A program made the translations under genes and the position numbers. The notes beneath the pieces are model-generated. The model did not search any database. It was not told the origin of the DNA and saw only the letters and a program-made list of their open reading frames with translations. DNA of 64,000 nucleotides from the NCBI GenBank assembly GCA_963082975.1, contig OY720350.1, positions 47,074,734-47,138,733 of the forward strand, read 5' to 3'. The number at the start of each line of letters is the position of its first letter. Position 1 is the stretch's first letter. The DNA comes from Labia minor. Its lineage: Eukaryota; Arthropoda; Insecta; Dermaptera; Spongiphoridae. This document shows, piece after piece, positions 14,301 to 26,230 of the stretch.

Positions 14301-17300
14301 CTGAAAGGTTGAGGAACACTGGTCTACATAACTTAGGCAACTTTTATGTTACTTTCATAATTTATTCATAATGTTCAATTTGATTATAATCAAATAAGAA
14401 ATTATTTAAAATTAGAAACTTCTTTTTTTTATTTGTCAAATAAATTAAAACAATTGCCAATAAATAATTACGATTCAAAAAGATATTTATAATTTCATAT
14501 TTTAGAAGAGCATATATTTTTATAATAATTATTTTATAAATTATAAATTACTTTTAATAAATGAAAATAGGTAATTGTTTACAAAACATAAAGCTTCAGG
14601 GATTGGGATGATACTTTGCCAGTGGATTCCTTTTTTAATTTCAAAGAAACATTCCTTATGAAATATTTCTCTGTCTCTTCTAGTTTACAAAATAAAAATT
14701 ATTAAAGTTTGTCAGATAAAATAGTTATGAATGAGCAGCGATTTAATAATGTTTTATTTGCTAATTCACTAATTATTCACTAATTTTCGGTTTTTTCAGT
14801 GGATATTGAAAAATTATTTAATTATTTAATTTTTTAATTTACATAAATCGAAACTTAAAAAAAAAGTGGAGCCCTCTGCTGACCAAATGAATAAAACATT
14901 GTTGCTAAATAGAATGCAAATGAATTTATATACAAATTTTAATAATTTTTATCTTGTAAACTCGAAGAGACCCAAGAAATGTTGTATAAGGAAAGTTTCT
15001 TTGGAATTAAAAAAGGAATCCACTGTCAAAGTTTCAGCTTTCCGTTTTGTAAACACTTAGAAAGAAAATATAATATATTTTAAAAATAAATCATAAATAT
15101 ATTAAATAACGCTTCAATAAAAGTATCCCATATTTTATATTTTTACATTATTTTATAATTAAAAAACACACATTCGATTTATACAATTATTACTTTTAAT
15201 ATTTACTTGTTTTTTATATTAACATAAAATACATAATATAGTGTTTCAACTATTAAAACTTAATTTCTTTTTTTATTGATATAAGTATATATATATACAT
15301 TAGTAATTAATAATAATTATAATATTTTAAAAATAGTTAAAATAGAATAAAATCTATTTTTAGTAAATATAAATTATATATTGATTTAGAACTTTGAACA
15401 AGGTAAAATATCCATTCTAAAACCACACACTGATGAGCTTTCTATTTAGAATCATCCAAACGAAATAAATATTCTCTCCCCCATAGTTCTTTTATATGCT
15501 TATACACTCTAAATATATTTGAACTAAAAATGAATTTATATTTTCACTTAACTGATTCTCAAGCGCATAGTAAATTCCAGAGAGCGGTTCTTATTTGGAT
15601 AATTTATAGAATAAACCTATTCAAATACTTTAAACGATCTTGTTAAGTAGTTGAGTTATTCAAGATTAATACTATTGATTATGAAAAGCTCTTATTACTA
15701 AAGTTTAGTCCCATGAGTTTAAATCTAATTAAGGTTCAATTTCAATCATGGGATCAAATTTTATATTAAATAAAAATATTATTTTGGATAAGGAATTTTC
15801 ATTTTCAAGTTTTTGGATTTAATTAGAAGAAAATTACAATTCAGGTAGCTATTTAATTCATATTTCATTTTATTATAAATCACCTTTTTTTTTCTTAAAA
15901 TATGTATTATCGATTTATTTATTTAGTATTACTTTGAAAATGGTTTCATTAGTTATAATAACAGAAACTTAATAACTAAATCACTTCTATGAATAATTTA
16001 CTAGTATGTTCGTTGTTTCATTTCAATGATTTATTATATGAGAGTTAAGCATTTCAAGCATTTAGACGGGTTAGGCCAATTGTATTATGGCCATAAATCA
16101 TACAAATAGGTTTCTATATATATAGACTTATTAAAAAATTATATTTAATGTATATATATATATATATATATATATAATTAGTGATAACTCCATAAAGAAA
16201 AAAATAGTTTTTTTTCTTGTAAAAATGTTTTTTTTAATTTTGAAAATGTATTTTAATTTTTATTTCTAATTAATAAAGCCTGTAAAATAGTATTTACATG
16301 TAAACAAGAGTATTGTAATTATTATATTAATTCAGTATTACTTTAATTAAATATATTAATATTCATTTTAATTTAATTTATTATAAATTGTTATATATGA
16401 TCATCTACATTAACCAACTATCTAATTCACAACATTTAATAATTTAAATAATTTTTTTAGAATTTTCAAAAAATAATATATATTCTTAAATTTTTCAAAT
16501 ACAATATGAAATTATTCATATTAAAGATTCAAGTTTATTTGCTTTTTGATAAATGATTTGGTAAATGAAAAACGTTACTCAAAAAGATACTGCAATCAGT
16601 CCTACCCTCGAATTTCTCTCTCTTTTTCTTTAATATAAGATGAGTGATATAATTGACATACTAATTAGAGACAGACTCGCTTCTTCCATCAAAAATAAAA
16701 TTATCAAAAAAACAACCTTTTTAAGTCAAAAAAAGTGAAAATTTATTTTAATATACATTTTATATGAAATGATTTCAAGATTTAGAATTCACCGTAATAA
16801 AGTATTTTTTTACCGACCGACGATAGTAAGGGAGGTATTGTTTTCACACCAAATTTCACATGTGGAGATTTTTACATATCTCCACGAATCATGCATTTTC
16901 TTAACAGAAAAAAGTATTTTTAGCATGATGTCTGTCCGTCCGTCCGTCCGTCTGTCCGTATAGATGTGTACAGCCTGAACGGCTCAACGGATTTTGATGA
17001 AATTTGGCATATTTACTTAATGCATCAGTGGGATGAATTGATCAACTTTTGGTGCAAATCCGGAAACCGGAAGTGGTAGTATTAGCGATCGACGATAGGA
17101 AGGGTAGGGTTATTTTCACACCAAATTTCACATGAGGAGATTTTTTTACATATCACCACGAATGTATTGGTTTTATCCTCGGGAAAAACCATCTTCATTA
17201 TGTTTTTCTTAATTTAAAATTATATGACGTCACCCGGCACTTCATGACGTCACAGCCTCGGGTAACGCCGGCTACTTCAGCTATATATTATAAATAAAAT

Positions 17301-20300
17301 AAAATTAAAAATATTTATGTTCTATTCATATCTGTTTTTTATTACATTAATAAGGTAATGGCACCTATAGATGACACTTTTGAATTTAAACTAAAAAATA
17401 AGCAAATTTTAAAACATACGCGGAAATTTTTTTTAAATGATAGTTATGCTTTTCCACCACCTGAGATATCCTACAACAATACAATAAGACGTCCTATTTT
17501 TTTTCTTTTAACTTGAAAAGCAGACCGAATCGTCAACAATTGATTTTTTCAACAAATCTTAAAGATAACCTTAAGGGAAGTAATGTTCTTAATTAGTATT
17601 TTATATTTTTATATTCATATTAATCAAGAATTTAATAACTACATTATAAAATAGACTTAATATAGATATAAATCACTTCAATTTAAACACCTAATTTTTA
17701 AAAGTATCTTTTTTATCAACCGTGTTATCTATAGGTGCCCCTAAAAATTGTTTTTCCTATAGATGACAGCAATGTCAGCTATAAGTAGGTTTTTAAAAAA
17801 ATTGTCTATTATATTAATAGCTGTAAAGAGGAGATAATTTTATATAATTCTACCAATTTGCATGTCTGAATTGATATAGGAACCTAAAGGTGACACTGTG
17901 TTTCACATTGACAGAAAATTTTTTTCTGTTCCAGAACTTCATACACTATTTTTTTGTATTTTTTTTAAATTACTCTGTTCTCAATGTATAATTAAAAATG
18001 CATAATTAAAAAAAGATTTGTTTAAAATCAATTTTTTATTTTATTATAATAATCAGCTAAAAATAAAATCAATCACAATAAATATATCTAATGTATCATT
18101 ATATGAAACCTGATTTTTTTAATATAACTAAAGTTAAAGTAGCAACAAGGTGTTGGAAAGATGTTTTACTTTGTAAATAAATAAGTTGAAGATAAAGAGA
18201 GCAAGCGAAGTGAAAAAAGTAGATGTCATCTTTGGGTTCCATAATTGTCATCACTAGGTTCCACCAAAATGTTTGGTGTCATCTATAGGTGCCATTTGAT
18301 TACTTTGAAAAAAAATTATATTTCCTCTTAAACTCATATAAAAGTTTAAAATATTTATCCTGGTGATAAAAGGTAAGATAAGCTTTATAATAACCAAAAG
18401 ATTTTTTTTGTGAGACGTATAGTTTCAGTTTTATAAAAGAAAATAGTGGCAAGAGCGCTTAAAATGTCATCTATTGGTGCCATTACCTTAGATATATTAA
18501 AATTATTTGAAATTGTTTCTGTAGCTGGAAATTAATTTATTTCAAACCGTCGGTCGGTTCGGACCTGGCTTCAGGTCAACTTATTTTTTCTTTATTTTTC
18601 CATAAAATGTGTCGTTATTAGATGTATATTATATGTTTGCTCTTTTATTAATAAATTTTCATTAAGTCCCTAATTAGATGCTTGTAAATAAATGTTAAAA
18701 TAAATATTAAATATTATGTTTGTCTTCTGAATCGAAACCATGTGAATCACTTATATCATATATAGATTTCTATATATTTCTATAATGCACATGTATTATT
18801 CACTGTAGCTCTCAAAATGCAAAATATAATATACCAAAAGTTCTGAAAACCGATTCGTGAACGAAACATTTACACATTGGTTGAAAAATAAAGATTTCAT
18901 TTCTACACTTTCAGTTTTTCTGCTGTCTGCCCACTGACTCCTAAACCATTATAGAATTTTCAATATCATTAATATCATTATATAATAAAGGCCTATATTT
19001 TAATTATTTTTTCTGACAACTCTCTTTGAAACATTTGATTTATTTGTAAATTCAACCTGAAATCTTTTCATTTATTACAATTTTCAATCTATGAAAATTA
19101 ATAATAGAAAAAGGTTTTAGAAAAGTTATTACCCTATGGACCTGTTCGATTGTAGAGTGTTCTTGACGAAAGCCGAATTGATATTTAGGAATTATATTAT
19201 ATTTGTTAAATAAGACTTTAATTCTTGGAATAAAAGTTTTTCCAAGATCTTTCCCAAAATTGGAAGAAGACTAATAGGCCTATAAGATGTTAATTCATTT
19301 GGATTTTTACCTGGTTTAGGTATCATTATAATTTGAGCTACTTTCCATAATTTTGGAAAGTAATTTAATTTAATTATAGCATTATAGATATTTGAAATAA
19401 AAATAAAAGCTATTTTGGCAAGTTCTTTTAATAATTTGCCTGAGATCAAGTCATATCCAGGAGATTTTTTATCTTTTATATTTTTGATTTCGTCAAGAAC
19501 TTGCTCAAAATTGATTTTTTTAAATCTATGGGGGTCCTTACGTAATTTATTAGTTTTTAAGATGTTTCATCACTTTTGAATTGATTTTTATTTTCAGGAG
19601 GTTCATTGAACACATTAAATAAGTACTTAGCAAAAGTATCTAATTTTTCTTTCTCACTTCTAGCCCATCCTTTAGAAATTTTTATTGGTAAAATTTGGGT
19701 TTGGGGTCTTTTTAAGGTCTTAGTAGCCTTCCACAAAGAGTAATTACTTTCTTCCCCTGGACTAAGGTTTCTTAAGTATTTCTGAATATCTTTTTCTTTT
19801 TCAATTTTTAACATTTTTTTTTAAATTTTTTATACATTTATTTAGTTTTTTTATCCGTAGGGGACCTTGTCTTTTGCCATCTCTGTCTAACTTTGCGTTT
19901 TTCATCTATTTTGTCCTTAATTGATTGAGAACAAAGGTTTTTTTGTTTTTTAATATTTGCTATAGGGGTAGATTGCCAAGAAGCTTTTTGAATTATTTTT
20001 GTTAAGTTGTTTGTATTATCATCAATTTCTTGTTCGTCTTTCATACAAATATTGAGGTTTATATTTCTTGTTATATTAAATTTCTCTAGTGGTTCCAATT
20101 TGTATATCTATTAAAAACTCAACAAAATTATCAAAATTTGACAATTCGGTTTGTTTCATTTAAGAAAATATATATATATGTGTAGTGAATCAGATCTCAC
20201 CAAAATTGTCAGACCTGAAACAAAAGGACTAAAAACGTCCCACAAATCGACTTCGGGAACAGGAATCCGATTTAACACATCCAGCTTATTCGAGATATAA

Positions 20301-23300
20301 TATAATAAAATATTTCTAAATTTTTAAACAAGAAATGTCAAATAAAATTAGCATATTATTATTAATAGTATATAAATTAACGGCAAATATTATAGCATCA
20401 TAAATATCTATTGTATTCTTAATTTTTCAGTCTCACTATAAATAAGATATGTGAAATTTCTATTTTTACTATCTCACTAGACATTTTGTTGAGATTGTAT
20501 GAAATATATAGATCTATTTATACGTTTTGAAGGTCTCTGAATCATTTTCACTAATTGTAATGTTGAGAAAAATGTGTGTGTGTGTGTGTGTGTGTGTGTA
20601 GACAAGATTACGCAAAAACGGTTTGAGCTAGAATATTGAAATTTTGTACACGGACATTATTCAAAATTCGTAGTTTTCTATCAACTTTTGAGAAATGTAG
20701 CTCATTCGGAAGAAGACTATTACCTACCACGATTTCATTTTTCTCCTCTAAACTGACCTTAAGAATAAAGATATATGTTTGATAGTTTTTCACATGATTA
20801 AAAATTGGATAAAACTGCTATATATAGAATTTCAACTTGATTGAATCGCTGAAAGTACCGGAATTAATTTTTTAACTGCCAATCACGCGCCATGACGTGT
20901 GTCATCAACAAAGAGCCAAACACGCGCTGGTTTAATAAATATGATTTATTAATTTTAATTTATAATTTAATTAATTAAATTAAATTTAATTATAAATATA
21001 TTAATTAATCCAATTCAAATTTGCGAGATAGTCGAGCGGAGAGACTCCAGATTTTTTAATATATGTTTTTTAATAACTACTTCTATACTTATAACATAGA
21101 ATAATTTTTCTATCTATATATGGCTCTACTGAATAAATTATTAGCCTCAATAATCACATTGCTACGAACGTGTTTATCCTGAGCTACCTCCATCCAACTT
21201 CTATTCACTCCCAACTCCCTCATAATCTCCTCTATAATGTCTGCTGTCGCTTCCAAATTGGTCCCCCCATATACAAATTTCTTGCTTGAAAGTATAATAT
21301 AATCACGATATTTAAACAAAATTCATCAAAATGATTTTACAATTTATTTCCACTCTTCCTCCCCTAATCTCCGAAATATTCCTAAAACTATATTCGTGCC
21401 AATGGTTAACTTATGTTTTCATTTACAGATGATTATAACCGTGTCGTCCTCGATCCGTTGCCTGATGTTCCTGATTCAGATTACGTTAATGCCTCGTATG
21501 TCGATGTAAGTTTATTATATTGTAATAGTAGGAGAAATGACAATTGATCTAATAAAGGTAGCTAGCGTTTATCTACTGCTGGCTAGACAGACCGAGCTCG
21601 GACATTGAGGTAAGTGGGAAGTAGCGAAGAAGAAAGAAGATTTGTGTCCAACTCACACATGAGATATTTATTATTTTTTTTTAATATTTACTTTTTAAGT
21701 TTTATAAATGTAATTAAAAATATATTTAGATTCAAATAAATCTAAATTATTTTAAATATAACTTGTGATTTAATCAGTGGATAACCTGGCTACAATATTA
21801 TATTTATCTCCACAAAATCTCTATGGACAAATGTGATTAAATATTGTACTAAAATTATCATGTGAATGAGATCAATTTAAAATCATCCAGTACATATAAA
21901 ATGTTTTGTTTTCTTAGATGAATTGTTTAGATTGAATGTGAAAATTTAAACGATACAAACATATTCGTTATTAAAAAGAATATACGAGGGTCGTTCACAA
22001 AGTAACCGCCGTTTTGAAATAAAAAATAAACCAATTGAGCTACAAAAATTTTATTATATACATTTTAAAACTACACTTTTTCTCTACTTTTCTACATATT
22101 CACCAAATAAAATTAAAGCACTTATCATATCTTTTAACAGTTTTTGAAATGCCGTCTGCATAAAATTCTGCCGCCTGTCACTGTCTCATCTCCGGTAACG
22201 ATCCTGTTCAAAAAAGTTTCTCCTTCAATGTCATACCGAGTAAGAAAGTCAATGGCAGAACTCATTCTTTTCATTTTGTGATCGTCGGAGAGCACTTTTG
22301 GAATCCAACGAGCACAAAACTTGTGATAGTCAAGTTTTTCTGTCACTATCTCATGCACAAAACTTCGAAAAATTTCAGGAAATGATCGGAAAATCCCGAG
22401 ATTGTGACGCGCCGGTTCTCACGAATTTTCTCGTTCACATTGTTCATCAAGTCATCACTGACGAGACAGGCGGCAGATTTTTATGCAGACGGCATTTCAA
22501 AAACTGATTAAAAGATATGATAAGTGCTTGAATTTATTTGGTGAATATGTAGAAAAGTAGGGAAAAAGTGTAGTTTTAAAATGTATATAATAAAATTTTT
22601 GTATCTCAATTGGTTTATTTTTATTTCAAAACGGCGGTTACTTTGTAAACGACCCTCGTATAATCAAATTAATAATTATTCATTAATAAAATCATAATAT
22701 AGATATATATATATAATAATGATCTATCTATTTTAGTGGGTTTTATATGAAATGAAAGACTTAATTGCGTTTTCAATCTGAAAATCAGTAGCTGAAATTC
22801 AGAAGTTTTTTTATTATTATAATTAAGATAATAAAAACAAATATATAAAGTTTATTATAATATTACCTGAAATTCAGAAGAAACAACATTTAAAGCCTTT
22901 TATTATATTTTGTTTATTTAAATATTGCTTCTTCAAGATTAGGAACATTATCACAAATTAAACTCAAATACTTCTGTCAAATATAAAAATTTTAACTCCT
23001 CTCTTTCTATCCAATCAGAGCGCCACCATCGGTGCGCGGGGAATATTCAAAATAATAGAGTAATATTACATCTCCCCCCTTAAGGGAGAACGTAGTTCGA
23101 ATTAAGAATCAAGTGTATTTAACAATGGGGTCAGTTTCTGTTTCTTATTTTTCTTTCTTTGCCTTTAGCTTCAGCATCTTCTTCTTCTTTCTTTGCTTTA
23201 GCTTCGGCTTCTTCTTTTTCTTTCTTTGCCTTAAATTCGGCTTCTTCTTTTTCTTTCTTTGCCTTAGAATCGGCTTCTTCTTTTACTTTCTTTGCCTTAA

Positions 23301-24505
23301 ATTCGGCTTCTTCTTTTTCTTTCTTTGCCTTAGAATCGGCTTCTTCTTTTTCTTTCTTTGCCTTTAATTCGGCTTCTTCTTTTTCTTTCTTTGCTTTAGC
23401 TACAGCATCTTCTTTTTCTTTCTTTGCTTTAGCTTCAGCATCTTCTTTTTCTTTCTTTGCTTTAGCTTCAGCTTCTTCTCTTTCTTTCTTTGCCTTAGAA
23501 TCGGCTCCTTCTTTTCCTTTCCTTGCTTTTGCTTCAGCTTCTTCTTTTTCTTTCTTTGCCTTTAATTCGGCTTCTTCTTTTTCTTTCTTTGCTTTAGCTA
23601 CAGCATCTTCCTTTTCTTTCTTCGCTTTAGCTTCAGCATCTTCTTTTTCTTTCTTTGCTTTAGCTTCAGCTTCTTCTCTTTCTTTCTTTGCCTTAGAATC
23701 GGCTCCTTCTTTTCCTTTCCTTGCTTTAGCTTCAGCATCTTCTTTTTCTTCTTCCCTTTTTGGTACTTCTATCTTCTCTTCTTCTTTCCTGGTTCTTCTA
23801 TCTTCTCTTCTTTCTTTTCTGGTACATCTATCTCTTCTTTTTTTTTTATATTCAATTCTTCTATTAAAATATTATCATATTTTTCTTTATATTCGATTTC
23901 ATTTTGTTCCACTTCTTTGAATTGCATGTAAAGTTGATTAATAGTATCAAGGTCTCTCACAATATTAGCTTTTTTATCGTTTAAATCGTTTAAGATTAAT
24001 CTAAATTGATTGATAGATAGTTTATTGTTTTCATCAATTTGATTTATATCCAATTTAAAATTCTTTAGTTCGTTTAATAGATTTATTTTTAATTTCATCT
24101 CATCAAAACATTGAAAGTACTGTTTAAAATTAAGTCGGATTGATTAAAAATTTCTAAATCTTCGGAAATTAAATTATTTTCAAGATTTTTAGGCAATGAA
24201 TTATAAGTTGATACGTTAGTAACATCAAAGTCTTGTTATCAATAAGTTTTTGTTTTACATTTTCATATTCTTCAATGTCTCGTAACAGGTTATTATTTGT
24301 AATTTCTAAATCCACAATCTTTTCATGTATACCTTGCGAATGATTATTTTTTTCTTCCATTAATTCAGTATTTAATTCTTCTAATTTTAAAATCTGTTCT
24401 AAATGTCTTGTGTTTTCATTATTTAAGTTGATATATTTATTTTCTAATTCAATTTTTTCTAATGTAATTTTGTTCAAATCATCATGTAATTGTACATGAC
24501 TTTCA

Positions 24506-24552
<47 letters not shown>

Positions 24553-24877
24553 GGTTGACTGTTTCTATTGAAAATTGTTCTTTCTTTTCGAGATCATTTT
24601 GTAAAAGCGTTATTTCACCTTGTAATTTTTCAATTTCTCCTAGATAATATTTTTCTTCTTGTAACACTTTAAGGTTTCTTTGCAAATCATATACTTTTTG
24701 TTTAAAGTTTTCTTCCAATTCATCACTATATTCTTTAAATTCATCTAGTTTATTAGTTAATAAAGTGTTTTCCTTTTCAAGGTCATCAACTTTTTCTGTG
24801 AAGTCAGAAAGTTCTTTATTATTTATATTTATTATTTCACACTTACCATTCACATCTTCTAATCTAATTAATAAGTT

Positions 24878-24913
<36 letters not shown>

Positions 24914-25130
24914 AAGTAATTGAATATTTTCTTGAATTATATTGTGTTGGTGAAGCAATTCTTCATACTTTAATTTATGATTATTTTCTTCTTTCTCTTT
25001 TATCTTCGATTGTGCATCCGTATGAACGTTTAGAACAATATTCGTCTACCATCGATATGTGCCTCGTAATCTTTTACAGTTCCACTATCGTATTTGTCTT
25101 TAGCAAAGATTGATTTATATGTATCAATTA

Positions 25131-25168
<38 letters not shown>

Positions 25169-26172
25169 TATTTTGTGTGATTTTTTAAATTTTCATCTTG
25201 ATTTAATTTGAACTCCTTTATACAGTCTAGTCCAATTAGAAAATCGTAACTAAAATTTCTATCTTCTACGATGAACACATTCATGTATTTCTCAATATCA
25301 TAAATCTTTATTTTTAATTTTACCATTCCATCTGTTTTCCTCTCACCATTAATTGTCCTCAAGTTAACTAATTTTAAATCACATGTCAATAATTTCTTTT
25401 TCTTTTTAACTTCAATTACCAATTTTTTGTATTCATATCTTTATTTTAATATAATATGTTATTATATGCATATACATACTATAAATAAAACTTTATATAT
25501 AATTTTAATCAATTTTCTTCATTTTATTTGCTTTAGGAAAAACACATTTAATGTTAAATATAAACTATAATTTTAACTTGCTTTAAATTAAAGGGTATTA
25601 TTATGATTATTAATAAAATTATTTTTAATTTATTATTGAATATTATTAATGTAGAAATATGTTTTTTTTTTTTTTTTTTTTTTTCAATAATTTCGAATTT
25701 ATTAATGACACATTTGCTCCTGAGTCATAAATTGCTGTAACTTCCGTTGAGTTATTTAATAGTAACTTGATTTTAATTAATGGTGGCACTATAAAATTTT
25801 TGGGTTACCTTCATTTAATTCGACTTCTAACTCTGAGTGGTTGGCAGTATGTAGTTGATCTCTATTGAGATTCTCACTATTTGTATTTTTAAACCAGCAA
25901 ATTGATTACTTGGTTTAATGATTTATATTCACTCGTTTTTCTTTTATTATATTCCTTTTTCATGTCTTCTTTTAATGAAATTATTTCATCTTTTAAACAT
26001 TTATTATCTTCTTTTAATGAAATATGCTTGATTCTATTTGTATTTTTATTTATTTAGTTTTAATTTTATTTATTATTTATTTTAATTCCACTTTGATTTA
26101 TTTCAATTTTATTTATTATTTATTTTATTTACCTTAATTATTAATTATTTTGATTTATATATATTTAGTCAT

Positions 26173-26230
<58 letters not shown>

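Larger units (their letters stand above)
12476..21428. other. 9-kb intron with repeat insertions
   Basis: Contains an F2 copy (13096), a large imperfect inverted repeat (13930-15280), an F1 copy split by a second transposon (16807), a Jockey-like LINE fragment (19080), an F2 copy (20458) and a LINE tail (21110). The unlisted stretches 12476-13095, 15290-16806 and 18590-19079 are A+T-rich with simple (AT)n tracts and no gene. Confidence 0.6.

Noticed and set aside
23113-23920. Long + strand Ser/Phe/Ala-rich open frames (84 and 253 codons)
   Set aside because: They are the complement of the - strand Lys/Glu 33-nt repeat. The repeat keeps several frames open, and LTR orientation and the polypurine tract point to the - strand.
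26170-26230. CRISPR-like or satellite array suggested by regularly spaced T-runs
   Set aside because: The runs are homopolymers without constant spacers or repeats; this is animal DNA.
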